DNA of 64,000 bases. Origin: JAGDZR01 sp049115695 (GTDB lineage: Bacteria; Bacteroidota; Bacteroidia; Cytophagales; Cyclobacteriaceae). A program made the translations under genes and the position numbers. The stretch spans positions 166,250 to 230,249 of the forward strand of contig JAGDZR010000010.1 of NCBI GenBank assembly GCA_049115695.1, given 5' to 3'. Below, one piece after another: positions 26,288 to 35,471 of the stretch (its first letter is position 1; every line of letters starts with the position of its first letter). The notes under the pieces were generated by a model, which saw nothing but the letters and a program-made list of their open reading frames with translations, was not told the origin of the DNA and did no database searches.

Positions 26288-26684
26288 AATCTTTATTGAT
26301 ACCAATTGCCTGGTGTACATGTTTAGCAGAGATGAGCAAACCAAGCGTCATATACTGATCAATATTTTCAAAGAACACTCATTTAAACTTGTTTGGTCAA
26401 CCCAAGTAATCCAGGAGTTTTACAACATAGCAGTAAAAAAACTACGTTATCGATCGCAGGACGTTAAGACCATTATTGATGAGATGTCTCATCTTGAACT
26501 AATCATTAACAATCTCAACACCATCAAATCAGCAATCGACGTTCAGACCATTAACCAAATATCATTTTGGCACAGCTTGATTGTTAGTGCCGCTAAATCC
26601 GCACATTGCAAATACTTACTAAGTGAGGACATGCAGCATGGACAAAAGATCAATGGAATTGAAGTTGCGAACCCATTCATCTAG
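26277..26684 (+). CDS. PIN-domain (VapC-like) toxin with a substituted active-site residue
   Basis: 135-residue PIN-domain protein. Conserved acidic positions present: Asp8 in IFIDTN, Glu47 in STQVIQEF, and Glu117/Asp118 in LSEDMQHG. The position normally Asp in the 'SFWDALIVAAA' motif of this family is His99 here (SFWHSLIVSAA, codon CAC), a one-base change from GAC. Metal binding and RNase activity are therefore doubtful. ATG 26277 overlaps the broken antitoxin frame by 11 nt; the in-frame ATG at 26214 lies inside the antitoxin and is rejected. Confidence 0.8.
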   Translation: MKGKIFIDTNCLVYMFSRDEQTKRHILINIFKEHSFKLVWSTQVIQEFYNIAVKKLRYRSQDVKTIIDEMSHLELIINNLNTIKSAIDVQTINQISFWHSLIVSAAKSAHCKYLLSEDMQHGQKINGIEVANPFI

Positions 26685-26709
26685 TAAGATTTTTCATCTT
26701 TGCAACGAA

Positions 26710-27486
26710 ATGGAAGCAAAGAACACTGAAAACTTACATCGCAAAATCAACCGTCAAATAGGAAAAGCTATTTCCGATCACAACATGATTGAGGAAGGTG
26801 ACAAAATCATGGTTGCCGTGAGCGGCGGCAAAGACAGCCTTTGCATGCTCCATTTTCTCAGGGAGTTTCAGCAAAAGGCTCCTGTATCCTTTGACCTGCT
26901 GGCGGTCAATGTGGATCAAAAGCAACCTGGATTTGATGAATCTGTCCTTCCCAATCTCTTTCAAAGCTGGGATGTGCCTTATCATATTGCAGAACAAGAC
27001 ACGTACTCGGTTGTGGTAGAAAAAACACCTGCAGGCAAAAGTTTCTGTAGCCTTTGTAGCCGAATGAGAAGAGGCATACTCTATGAAACCGCTCGCAAGT
27101 TTGGCTGCAACAAAGTTGCGTTGGGTCACCACCAAGATGATGTGTTGGAGACATTTCTGATGAACTTTTTCTTTTCCGGTCAATTGAGTTCAATGCCCGC
27201 ACACTACCTCATCGAGAAGGAGGACATGCATGTCATACGTCCGCTGTATGGTGTCAAAGAATCCATCATTCAGGCATATGTTAAAAGCCATGATTGGCCC
27301 ATCGTACCCTGCAACTTATGTGGATCACAGGAAAACATGAGACGGCAGCAGATGAAACAGATGATAGAGGAACTTTCCTTGACCAACCCACAACTTCGAG
27401 ATACAGCCTTTGGGGCGCTCCACAACATTGAACCACGATTTCTCTTCGATCAGTCGCTATGGGCTGACAACCTACCTAAAGCCTGA
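26710..27486 (+). CDS. ttcA: TtcA-family tRNA thiolation ATPase
   Basis: 258-residue PP-loop protein of the TtcA family, which adds sulfur to cytidine 32 of tRNA using ATP and a [4Fe-4S] cluster. The PP-loop is VAVSGGKDSLCML, and the two cluster CxxC motifs CSLCSRMRRG and CNLCGSQ are both present, with GHHQDDVLETFLMN between. A longer in-frame start (26623) lies inside the toxin gene; ATG 26710 is preceded at 26695-26702 by CATCTTTG, one mismatch from the promoter consensus. It is convergent with the ABC permease gene one base after its stop. Confidence 0.9.
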   Translation: MEAKNTENLHRKINRQIGKAISDHNMIEEGDKIMVAVSGGKDSLCMLHFLREFQQKAPVSFDLLAVNVDQKQPGFDESVLPNLFQSWDVPYHIAEQDTYSVVVEKTPAGKSFCSLCSRMRRGILYETARKFGCNKVALGHHQDDVLETFLMNFFFSGQLSSMPAHYLIEKEDMHVIRPLYGVKESIIQAYVKSHDWPIVPCNLCGSQENMRRQQMKQMIEELSLTNPQLRDTAFGALHNIEPRFLFDQSLWADNLPKA

Positions 27487-27487
27487 A

Positions 27488-30145
27488 TCATTCGGTTCTT
27501 AAACTTTTGATTGGATTTCGAGTGGATGCCCTCCAGGTATGATAGCTTATGACGAGTAAGGCTAAGCCTATCGAAATGAAGCCCGCTAACACAAAGACAC
27601 CAACACCAATTTCCACTTGAAAGGCAAAGTTGTCCAGCCATTTCCGCATGAGCCAAACGGTAAATGGAACAGAAAAAGCTATGCCCATTACCAATTGCGA
27701 TGCAAATGACTTTGACAACAGCCCAAACATTTGTGTCGTGGTAGCGCCAACTACCTTCCTTATACCTATTTCCTTTTCCTTAGCGTGCATCACCAACATG
27801 GTTAATCCCAGCAAACCAATACTTGCGATCACGATCGATATGATCGTTGCAACGGTCAACAATTTTTGCATGCGTGATTCATCCTCATATTGCTGCCTGA
27901 TACTTTCATCGACAAAACTAAAAGTGAGCTGCTGATTGGGAAATAGCGTCTCCCAGGATGCTCTCAATATTTCTTTGACTTCCGCCAGGTTGTTCCCCGT
28001 GTATTTAAAAATCAACTTTGGAAAAACTGAGTCTTGAAAATCGGCATCTGAAATACCTTCAAATATTAGATCAAAGCTCTTACCAATGACCAGAGGTTCT
28101 ACTTCGGTATGCAGGCTGGAGAAATGGAAATCATCAGTTACACCAACAATCATGTGGTCACCAAATTCTTCGCCGGGCAATTTGGCGCCAATAGGTTCTT
28201 CAAGACCAAAATACGTCACAGCCGCACGATTCAGAATAAGTGAACGATCATCACCATCTTCAATCAATGGCCTGCCCTGAACGGTCTCGATCCCAAATGC
28301 CTGAAAGAAATCCGCATCTGTTTTTAAAAATCTAAATTTCCTAAATGTCCCTTGTTTGTCTTCAAACCCAAACTCCACCCATCCATTGGTCCCAAAAGCA
28401 TGACTGGAAATAGACATAGCTGAGATTTGTGGGTGTTGTTCAAGACGATTCCGCAATAGTTGTGCATTATCATGACTTGAATTGAGCTGTTCACGAAAAC
28501 CTTCAGCGTCCTGATCCGCATGTAAGGCTACACTTACGAATGCCTCATGGTTATAACCCAGATCCTTTTCCTGGAGATACATGAGTTGTTTCCGCATAAT
28601 CAAGGCACTTGAAATTAGGAATATGGTGATCAAAAACTGAAACACCACTAACGCTCTTCCGGTCCAGTGTTTAGCCTTTGCGTGATTACCTCCGTTTGTA
28701 ATCTGCATGGTGCGTATTTTGGATAAGGACAAGACTGGATATAATCCAGAAATCAATCCCACGACAACTGCTAATGCTAAAAATCCAAGTAAGTGCACCC
28801 ATTCAAACTGGTAGATCAAGTTTGCACCAGTAAGCTCATTGAAAACGGGGACAAGAAAAATGGTGAAAGTTCCGCCGATTGCCATTGACATCAGCGCAAC
28901 CAAAATACTTTCCATCAGGTATTGACTGATCAATCCGTTTCGATTGGCTCCCAATATTTTTCGCATACCTACTTCTTTGGTTCGCTTTAGAGATTGCCCG
29001 ATTGAAAGTGTCGCATAATTCACGCAGGCCACAAGCAGCACCAATATGCCTATCACAAGTAAGACGTATACGTATTGAGGATTGATGACAGGAGCATTAC
29101 CTAAAGGGATATCCGGATTGGTATGGATATCTGTGATGGGTTGGAAACCGAGTTGATATTCTCCTCTTTTTACTTCTCCATCGAGGTATTTCATGACAAC
29201 ATCCTGATGCTTTTCTTCCACACTCGCAATAGCGGTATTCTCCTTAAGCAACAAGTATGTTTCTCCAACCACTGACCACCAGGCCTGCATGTTACCATCA
29301 CCAAACAATTCTCTATTAAGGTGATTTGATACAACTAAGTCAGCCTGAATACTTGAAGAAACCGGAAAATCTTCCATCACGGCAACCACATTAAACTGTT
29401 TGGCAGAACTACCTAATTGTAACTCGAGTGATCGGCCAACCGGATCTGCATCCCCGAAATATTTCTTGGCATAAGTCCTTGAAATAACCAGTTGAAAGTC
29501 TGAAGCAAATGGATTGTTGATGGCTCCATGAATCAACTCAAAATCAAACACATCGAAAAATTCAGGACTCACGACCGCTATTGACTCATCAATGCGCTCC
29601 TGATCCGCACGTATTACCTCAACCTGTTGGCGTATATATTGAGTTGCTGTCTGAACTTCTGCAAATTCCGTTTCTAGTAACTCTTCAAATCTCAATGGGG
29701 TGGTAGCATTAAAAAATTCTCGATCATCCCCGTAGTTTTCATAAAGCCAAACCCTGAATAGCCTCTCTTTTTTTGAATGAAACTGATCATATGTCAACTC
29801 TTGCCATGAGTAAAGACCAATTAGCACGAAACATATGATACCGACCGAAAGGCCAAGCACATTAAGTGAGGTGTTGAGCCGCTCCCTTTTCAGAATCCTG
29901 GCTGCCACTTTCAGATTCAAAACTGTCATGTTGTTATTTAGTTTGAGTTTTTGTCCTTTGAGTGTGGAGAGCCTAAACGATCTCAACACCAGCCATATAA
30001 ATGACCATTTGGCAAACTGAACACCGCGACTTTCCAGTTGTTGATAATATATTTCATAAAGGTCACCCTGAAGATCTTCCAATAGCTCAGGTTTGCAATA
30101 CCACTCCAGCAACCTATTCGCCCATTTTGGAGGTCCGGTTGTCAT
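27488..30145 (-). CDS. MacB/FtsX-type ABC transporter permease with N-terminal prefix domain
   Basis: 885-residue permease lacking an ATPase domain. The first about 75 residues form the permease 'prefix' region (PKWANRLLEWYCKPELLEDL...), then a membrane helix and a MacB periplasmic core, then FtsX permease helices, and the whole core plus FtsX unit repeated, ending in LRTE. Two FtsX stretches carry the typical KRTKEVGMRKILGA and AKEKEIGIRKVVGA coupling motifs. The gene shares one base with the padR stop (TGATG). PadR-linked permeases of this type occur widely in Bacteroidota and Acidobacteria, but their cargo is unknown. No matching ATPase gene is in this window. Confidence 0.9.
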   Translation of the reverse strand: MTTGPPKWANRLLEWYCKPELLEDLQGDLYEIYYQQLESRGVQFAKWSFIWLVLRSFRLSTLKGQKLKLNNNMTVLNLKVAARILKRERLNTSLNVLGLSVGIICFVLIGLYSWQELTYDQFHSKKERLFRVWLYENYGDDREFFNATTPLRFEELLETEFAEVQTATQYIRQQVEVIRADQERIDESIAVVSPEFFDVFDFELIHGAINNPFASDFQLVISRTYAKKYFGDADPVGRSLELQLGSSAKQFNVVAVMEDFPVSSSIQADLVVSNHLNRELFGDGNMQAWWSVVGETYLLLKENTAIASVEEKHQDVVMKYLDGEVKRGEYQLGFQPITDIHTNPDIPLGNAPVINPQYVYVLLVIGILVLLVACVNYATLSIGQSLKRTKEVGMRKILGANRNGLISQYLMESILVALMSMAIGGTFTIFLVPVFNELTGANLIYQFEWVHLLGFLALAVVVGLISGLYPVLSLSKIRTMQITNGGNHAKAKHWTGRALVVFQFLITIFLISSALIMRKQLMYLQEKDLGYNHEAFVSVALHADQDAEGFREQLNSSHDNAQLLRNRLEQHPQISAMSISSHAFGTNGWVEFGFEDKQGTFRKFRFLKTDADFFQAFGIETVQGRPLIEDGDDRSLILNRAAVTYFGLEEPIGAKLPGEEFGDHMIVGVTDDFHFSSLHTEVEPLVIGKSFDLIFEGISDADFQDSVFPKLIFKYTGNNLAEVKEILRASWETLFPNQQLTFSFVDESIRQQYEDESRMQKLLTVATIISIVIASIGLLGLTMLVMHAKEKEIGIRKVVGATTTQMFGLLSKSFASQLVMGIAFSVPFTVWLMRKWLDNFAFQVEIGVGVFVLAGFISIGLALLVISYHTWRASTRNPIKSLRTE

Positions 30146-30480
30146 CAGTTTAAGCTTGAAAAAGTCAGATTTGGCAGTCGATCATATAGCTCAGTCCGTA
30201 GCGACATGATCTCGTCCAGGACACCACGACCTGCTATTGTCAACGTAAAATATCGTTTCCTTCTACCTCCTCTTTCCTGAGTAGCTCCTTTCATCTCTGA
30301 TGTCACAAATCCTTTACTTTCCAATCGTCTCAATACTGAATGAATGGTTGTGACGTCAAGTCTACGATTGGTTTTCTGTGTAATTTCTTCCAGGATCTTC
30401 ACTGCGTAAGCATCTGTGAGCAAGCCTCCAACTGTCAGCAATACCAGTTCTTCAAGTTCTCCGATGGTTTCTCCTTTCAT
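30145..30480 (-). CDS. PadR-family transcriptional regulator
   Basis: 111-residue winged-helix repressor from ATG 30480 (upstream in-frame codons to 30507 lie in the promoter). Family features are MKGETIGELEELVLLTVGGL, YAVKILEEITQKTNRRLDVTTIHSVLRRLESKGFV and the wing GGRRKRYFTLT. It is translationally coupled to the ABC permease downstream and divergent from the histidine kinase gene. Palindromic sites in the 58-nt intergenic region are likely its operators and could control both directions. Confidence 0.93.
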   Translation of the reverse strand: MKGETIGELEELVLLTVGGLLTDAYAVKILEEITQKTNRRLDVTTIHSVLRRLESKGFVTSEMKGATQERGGRRKRYFTLTIAGRGVLDEIMSLRTELYDRLPNLTFSSLN

Positions 30481-30491
30481 GATTCTATTTG

Positions 30492-30535
30492 TTGTACAAA
30501 CGCACAAGATACATATTAGTTGTATTTTTGTACAA
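30492..30535. promoter_or_regulatory. Divergent padR / histidine-kinase control region with paired TTGTACAA sites
   Basis: The palindrome TTGTACAA occurs at 30492-30499 and 30528-30535, 36 bp apart. Between them is ATACA-N7-TGTAT (30509-30525), similar to PadR-type inverted repeats. On the plus strand TATTTTTG (30523-30530) is a perfect -7 element running into one palindrome and ending 8 nt before ATG 30539. On the minus strand TGCGTTTG (30504-30497) is a one-mismatch -7 element running into the other. Both promoters can thus be covered by the same kind of site. Confidence 0.6.
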
Positions 30536-30538
30536 TAA

Positions 30539-31639
30539 ATGCAGACTATCTCTGATGATCAGCATCACCAATTATGGTTAAATTCACTTTTTGACCTGTT
30601 GCTCCAAATGAAATCAGATTCTCGTGCCGTTCGTTTATTGGTTGCTATTGCTCTGGGAGCTCCGTCATACGCTGTTTTTGCTTTGATTCGGGATTTTCCA
30701 TTCTCTCAGATGACGCCTTATTCCTATCGGGATTATAGCCTGACAGCAACCATTTCACTTTTCATTCTATTTGAAGCTCAATTCTATAAATCTCGTCTGC
30801 TCAACAACCGTTGGGATTGGAAGGAAGCTCCTGTTACACGTTTATCCATTGAGTTGCTCTCCAGCTTGGTACTCACGGTGGTTATTGTCACTATAGGATA
30901 CAGTTTCCTTTATTTGAAAATTTGGGACATGGCCATTTATCAACCATCGCTTTACCTGTATATCAGTCTCTGTTATTTTATTTCGTTGTGTTTCATGGGA
31001 TATGTGAACATCATCCCAATAATGAATGAGTGGAAGAATTCTTTGATGAAAGCTGAACAACTCAAGAAAGAAAACCTATCTGCCCGACTTGAAGCGCTAA
31101 GAACTCAGCTGAGTCCACATTTCTTCTTCAACAACCTAAGTCTGATCAATGCGCTCATCGATCAGGACTCAGTTCTCGCGAAAGATTCAATTAATCGCTT
31201 ATCCGAGGTTTTCAGATATATTTTGGATCATAAGCATGACGAAATCGTCAAATTAGAGGATGAATTGACCTTCATCAAGAATTATTGTTTTCTCCTAAAA
31301 GCTCGATTTGAAACCAAATTTGATCTTGATTTGTCAATTGACGATCGAGCATATTGGATACCCCCAATGACCTTGCAACTTTTAATTGAAAACGCAGTAA
31401 AACACAACACGGCTTCAAATGACAATCCACTTAAAGTGAAGATTACTCAAATAGAAAATCGACTAATTGTGGAAAACAAAATAAGTTCTAAGGTCGCTGC
31501 AGAACCCTCTGGGCTTGGCTTGGATAGCATTTTGAAACGATATGAAGCGCTAACAGATGAGCCCGTTATAATCTCTGCTGATCAGGAAACTTTTACTGTT
31601 GAGCTTCCCTTATTAATATATGAAAATCGTCATCATTGA
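30539..31639 (+). CDS. LytS-type sensor histidine kinase
   Basis: 366-residue membrane histidine kinase of the His_kinase (PF06580) type. The N-terminal half has about four membrane helices (31-50, 67-83, 105-125, 137-160). The phospho-acceptor is His194 in QLSPHFFFNNL, and the N box is LIENAVKHN with a short G box GLGLDSI. It overlaps the following LytTR regulator by 20 nt and diverges from padR. No separate extracellular sensor domain is visible. Confidence 0.9.
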   Translation: MQTISDDQHHQLWLNSLFDLLLQMKSDSRAVRLLVAIALGAPSYAVFALIRDFPFSQMTPYSYRDYSLTATISLFILFEAQFYKSRLLNNRWDWKEAPVTRLSIELLSSLVLTVVIVTIGYSFLYLKIWDMAIYQPSLYLYISLCYFISLCFMGYVNIIPIMNEWKNSLMKAEQLKKENLSARLEALRTQLSPHFFFNNLSLINALIDQDSVLAKDSINRLSEVFRYILDHKHDEIVKLEDELTFIKNYCFLLKARFETKFDLDLSIDDRAYWIPPMTLQLLIENAVKHNTASNDNPLKVKITQIENRLIVENKISSKVAAEPSGLGLDSILKRYEALTDEPVIISADQETFTVELPLLIYENRHH

Positions 31640-32351
31640 AGATGAACCGGCAAGTGCCCGGGAATTAGCCGCTTTAGTGAGGTCCATCAGACCTGAGGTG
31701 TCAATTGATGCGACCTTGGAGTCTATTCAGGAATCAATCACCTATCTTCAAAATCACTCTCCCGATCTCATCTTTTTAGACATCATGCTCGCTGATGGTC
31801 AATCCTTCAAGATCTTCGAACATGTAATGCCCAAATGCCCGATTGTATTTACGACCGCTTATGACAACTTCGCCATTAAGGCATTTGAATATCACAGCCT
31901 GAGCTACTTACTCAAGCCGATCACACGAGACAAAGTTGCCCAGGTATTTGATAAATTAGAGAGCATTAAAAGCATGCTGGCAGTAGATTTTAAATCTCTC
32001 AGTATTGGTAAAAATTATAAGGATCATTTTTTGGTTGCCATTGGGTCAACCCTTATTCGTCTTGCTGCCGTAGACATCCACTATTTTTTCAGCGAAGATG
32101 GAATCAGTTTTGTTTGTGATAAACACCTCAAAAAATATATTATTTCCTACTCTTTGACCCACCTTGAAGAAGCCGTGGACCCTGCCAAATTTTTCAGGAT
32201 CAATAGACAGCTATTCGTTCATCGAAATGCAATTGTATCGCTAAAACCTTATATCAAAGGACAGGTTAAGGTTGCGATCAAGGGGTTAGAAGATTTTGCG
32301 GTGGTAAGTCGAAAAAAAACACCTTTACTGAAGCAATGGCTTAACCCCTAG
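31620..32351 (+). CDS. LytTR-family response regulator
   Basis: 243-residue cytoplasmic regulator with an N-terminal receiver domain (EDEP at 7-10, phospho-acceptor Asp54 in LIFLDIML, Lys in YLLKPI) and a C-terminal LytTR DNA-binding domain (about 138-242, with FFRINRQLFVHRNAI). The start overlaps the partner kinase gene by 20 nt. Its target genes cannot be inferred; the neighbouring padR-permease operon is one possibility. It is convergent with the esterase gene, overlapping by 4 nt. Confidence 0.92.
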   Translation: MKIVIIEDEPASARELAALVRSIRPEVSIDATLESIQESITYLQNHSPDLIFLDIMLADGQSFKIFEHVMPKCPIVFTTAYDNFAIKAFEYHSLSYLLKPITRDKVAQVFDKLESIKSMLAVDFKSLSIGKNYKDHFLVAIGSTLIRLAAVDIHYFFSEDGISFVCDKHLKKYIISYSLTHLEEAVDPAKFFRINRQLFVHRNAIVSLKPYIKGQVKVAIKGLEDFAVVSRKKTPLLKQWLNP

Positions 32352-33400
32352 TTGCAATTCTTAAGCGTTACCTTCTCAGACCAATTTCCATATTTTACCT
32401 CCACGGTCATCTCAGTTCCGCTTACCCTAAAGACCCCATCTTTAACCTCTCCTTTCCCTGCAACAATTTCGTAGGAAGTCTCTGTCGTAAGTGAATATGA
32501 AATTCCCTCGGCATATGAAATAACGGGATTTAAACGTTGAAAATAAACTCCTCTAGTTTGAAGACTTGGAATGCATTCGACATGCAATTCAAAGCTGGGA
32601 GAACTCGTTCCCGCTAATCCTCGCATGAACAAGTTGAACGGAATATGGATGCGCTCTACCCAAGCAGAGGCATTATGAGCACCCCCATCCACTTCATAGT
32701 AGAATATTTGACGACCATAGCTTAAACCACTTTCTTTGAGCTTTTGAATTAAGGGTACATAGTAATTCCATTCTCTCGTGCCAATATCAAAATAGAATTT
32801 GTTCTGACGCGTAACACTGTCCATTTCTTCATTAAAAATCGCATAATCTGCTACCCAAAATGAAGGTGACATTGCTCCAGCAAATGTGAAATGATTGGGA
32901 TATCGCATTACAATCCATGCCGCGTGCAAGCCCCCAAGTGACATTCCGAAAAATCCTTTTCGAGACTGATCGATGTTATATCTATTTTCAATGTACGGTA
33001 GCACTTCATTGACGACTTGTTCAGAGTAGGCTGCAGCCCGAGGCGTGTAATCCCCCCAATTGTCATCAATCCAAGGGTCATCATATGGCGTGTACAGATC
33101 GGTACGCTTGTTTCCGGCATGCATTCCCACCATAATGAACGGTTCATCATAGTCAAAGGTCAAATGATTGAATACGCTTCTAAATCCATCTCCATCATTA
33201 AAGTATATGATAGGGTAGGTCTGCTGGTCATTGAATCCGGGAGGCAGGAATATTTCAGCCTCTAAACCTCCACTAAACTGGACAACCTCAGTGGAGAAAA
33301 TATCCTCAAAAAATGGAGTCTTAGTTGGTGGTGGAGCCTCTTCCTCCTGACACCCCATGTTCACCAATCCAACCATGACTATTCCTAGCAGCCTATTCAT
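32348..33400 (-). CDS. Esterase-family (alpha/beta hydrolase) lipoprotein
   Basis: 350-residue putative esterase of the PF00756 type (esterase D / Fes-like). ATG 33400 gives a lipoprotein signal with Cys17 in LVNMGCQEE. The nucleophile elbow is GMSLGG, with the oxyanion region YFNDGDG and a C-terminal HNASAWVERI histidine. A beta-rich C-terminal tail of about 90 residues follows. Upstream in-frame codons to 33436 would move the signal peptide inside, so they are rejected. Likely lipid-anchored at the cell surface or periplasm; substrate unknown. Confidence 0.82.
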   Translation of the reverse strand: MNRLLGIVMVGLVNMGCQEEEAPPPTKTPFFEDIFSTEVVQFSGGLEAEIFLPPGFNDQQTYPIIYFNDGDGFRSVFNHLTFDYDEPFIMVGMHAGNKRTDLYTPYDDPWIDDNWGDYTPRAAAYSEQVVNEVLPYIENRYNIDQSRKGFFGMSLGGLHAAWIVMRYPNHFTFAGAMSPSFWVADYAIFNEEMDSVTRQNKFYFDIGTREWNYYVPLIQKLKESGLSYGRQIFYYEVDGGAHNASAWVERIHIPFNLFMRGLAGTSSPSFELHVECIPSLQTRGVYFQRLNPVISYAEGISYSLTTETSYEIVAGKGEVKDGVFRVSGTEMTVEVKYGNWSEKVTLKNCN

Positions 33401-33484
33401 ATCATGAAAATAAACGGGCGCTCGTAATATTGTCACCTGAGAAGCAAAATACTCATTGAAGTAACACTTTAGCGTGTTGAAACA

Positions 33485-34519
33485 TCACTCTTCTGTATGA
33501 CTATTTACATATCGCTCCCATTTCTCCAACACAAAATGGAAATCCTCTGGCAACTCTGAGTCAAATTGAACATGTTGCTTTGTGATAGGATGAACAAATC
33601 CAAGTGTCTTGGCATGCAAAGCTTGACGTGGCATTAGCTTGAAACAATTATGTACAAACTGCTTGTATTTACTAAATATGGTGCCCTTTAGAATCTGATC
33701 TCCCCCATAGGTAACATCATTAAATAGTGGATGACCCAGGTATTTCAAATGGGCTCTTATCTGATGTGTTCGTCCTGTTTCGAGATTGCATTGAAGTAAC
33801 GACACATATCGATAGTCCTTTAAGGTTTTAAAATGGGTGATCGCCCTTTTCCCAAAGTCACCATCCGGAAATGGTGCAGTGATGCGTCTGTCTTTTAAAC
33901 TCCTCCCCAAATTGACGTTGATGATTCCGTCAGGCTCGCTTGGCGTACCCCACACCAAAGCGTAGTAAGTTCTTTCGATACTATGATCAAAAAACTGTTT
34001 TGCCAATCCATTCATTGCCTGCTCCGTTTTGGCTATTACCAACAGTCCCGAGGTATCCTTGTCAATTCTGTGAACCAAACCCGGACGACCTTCATTGCCT
34101 TGCATTTCGGGTAAATTTTGAAAGTGCCAGGCCAAAGCATTGACTAAAGTTCCGCTCCAATTCTGGTAAGCTGGATGTACCACCATTCCTGCCGGCTTAT
34201 TGACAACCAAAAGATGGTCATCTTCAAAAACAATGTTCAATGGAATTTCCTCCGGCACCACCTCTGTTTCTCGTGGCGGCTCTGGTAATACCACCGTGAC
34301 TACATCGTTTGGATGAATTTTGTAGTTGGGCTTCACGACCTGATCATTCACCTTAACCAACCCTGTTTTAATTGCATTTTGCAACTTATTACGGGTGACA
34401 TTTGGTAAACGATCCATCAAAAACTTATCTACTCGCAACAACGCCTGATTAGGGTCGGCCTCAATCCGGTGATGTTCAAACCATTCTTCTTCCGGTAGAT
34501 GATCATCCTGTTCCTCCAT
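33485..34519 (-). CDS. rluD: RluA/RluD-family 23S rRNA pseudouridine synthase
   Basis: 344-residue pseudouridine synthase. An N-terminal S4 RNA-binding domain (about 28-90, VDKFLMDRLPNVTRNKLQNAIKTG) precedes the catalytic domain with HRIDKDTSGLLVIAKT, where the Asp is the catalytic residue. The GRTHQIRAHLKYLGHPLFND motif follows. Presence of the S4 domain suggests an RluD-type role. A perfect -7 element TATTTTTG lies 4 nt upstream of the ATG on the minus strand. Divergent from the PLP gene at 34546. Confidence 0.93.
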   Translation of the reverse strand: MEEQDDHLPEEEWFEHHRIEADPNQALLRVDKFLMDRLPNVTRNKLQNAIKTGLVKVNDQVVKPNYKIHPNDVVTVVLPEPPRETEVVPEEIPLNIVFEDDHLLVVNKPAGMVVHPAYQNWSGTLVNALAWHFQNLPEMQGNEGRPGLVHRIDKDTSGLLVIAKTEQAMNGLAKQFFDHSIERTYYALVWGTPSEPDGIINVNLGRSLKDRRITAPFPDGDFGKRAITHFKTLKDYRYVSLLQCNLETGRTHQIRAHLKYLGHPLFNDVTYGGDQILKGTIFSKYKQFVHNCFKLMPRQALHAKTLGFVHPITKQHVQFDSELPEDFHFVLEKWERYVNSHTEE

Positions 34520-34523
34520 GTGG

Positions 34524-34531
34524 CAAAAATA
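34524..34531 (-). promoter_or_regulatory. TAnnTTTG promoter element for rluD, 4 nt from ATG
   Basis: On the minus strand TATTTTTG is followed by CCAC and then ATG 34519, implying a leaderless or nearly leaderless transcript. No TTG is found at 17-23 nt upstream. The divergent gene at 34546 has TATACTTG, one mismatch from consensus, just before its ATG in the same 26-nt gap. Confidence 0.5.
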
Positions 34532-34545
34532 CCTATACTTGTTTT

Positions 34546-35457
34546 ATGTCCATTCCTCATGAACATACTCCAGTAGAACAACTGCATTCTGAATTTCTTT
34601 CAAGGTATGGCGTTTCCGTTTTTGTCAAACGAGATGATGTCAATCACCCGATGATCATGGGCAACAAATGGCGCAAACTCAAATACAACTTGGAGCAAGC
34701 CAAAGATCAAAAATGTGATACTTTACTTACTTATGGCGGGGCATATTCAAACCATGTTTTGGCTACCGCCGCTGCTGCTGCTGCATTTGGTTTTAAAAGT
34801 ATTGGAGTCATTCGAGGTGATGAACTTAACCCAGATAGTAACATCACGCTTAAAACCGCATCAGACCTTAACATGAAACTGGAATTTGTTTCTAGGGAAA
34901 AGTTCAGGAAAATGAAGACTCAACTGAGTATTCCTGCCGGTTTATCCAAAGTTTATGTTTTGCCGGAAGGTGGAACAAATAAATTCGCTATTAAAGGTTG
35001 TGCCGAACTAATCCATGAGCTAGGTCAGGAGTACGATCTGATAGCCACATCCATGGGTACCGGAGGAACGTTTGCCGGGCTTTTGATGGGGTTAAAAGGT
35101 AGTGGCCACCTCCTTGGATTCTCGGCACTAAAAGGGCCCTGGATCAACGATGAGACCGAAAAACTGCTCAATGAACATCAAATTTCATACACAAACTATG
35201 GTGTTTATCAAGACCATTATTTTGGTGGATATGGCAAATACACCAAAACATTAATCGAGTTTATAAACGCATTTTATCGAGATTATCATATTTTACTTGA
35301 TCCTATATATACCGGAAAGATGTTTTTCAGCGTTTGGGAAATGATTAAAAATGCCCAAATTGCAACTGGTAGTAGGATTTTGCTAATTCATACAGGTGGA
35401 TTGCAAGGTATTGCTGGCTTCAATGAACGCCATGGATTACAACTACCAGGGCCTTAA
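34546..35457 (+). CDS. ACC deaminase / D-cysteine desulfhydrase family PLP enzyme
   Basis: 303-residue fold-type II PLP enzyme. The PLP lysine lies in GNKWRKLKYNLEQAK, with the TYGGAYSNHVLATAAAAAAFG substrate loop and the glycine-rich LPEGGTNKFAIKGCAELIHE typical of the 1-aminocyclopropane-1-carboxylate deaminase / D-cysteine desulfhydrase family. Sequence alone does not decide between deaminase and desulfhydrase, and D-cysteine desulfhydrase is the commoner role outside plant-associated bacteria. ATG 34546 is divergent from rluD. Confidence 0.88.
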   Translation: MSIPHEHTPVEQLHSEFLSRYGVSVFVKRDDVNHPMIMGNKWRKLKYNLEQAKDQKCDTLLTYGGAYSNHVLATAAAAAAFGFKSIGVIRGDELNPDSNITLKTASDLNMKLEFVSREKFRKMKTQLSIPAGLSKVYVLPEGGTNKFAIKGCAELIHELGQEYDLIATSMGTGGTFAGLLMGLKGSGHLLGFSALKGPWINDETEKLLNEHQISYTNYGVYQDHYFGGYGKYTKTLIEFINAFYRDYHILLDPIYTGKMFFSVWEMIKNAQIATGSRILLIHTGGLQGIAGFNERHGLQLPGP

Positions 35458-35471
35458 CGGGTTGTTGTGTT

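Noticed and set aside
26734..27183. 149-residue frame on the minus strand within ttcA
   Set aside because: Fully covered by ttcA, whose cluster CxxC motifs and PP-loop are intact; composition is that of an antisense shadow.
33464..33480. Hairpin AACAC-TTTAGC-GTGTT after the rluD stop
   Set aside because: The 5-bp stem is short and has no T-tract on either strand, so it is not convincing as a terminator.
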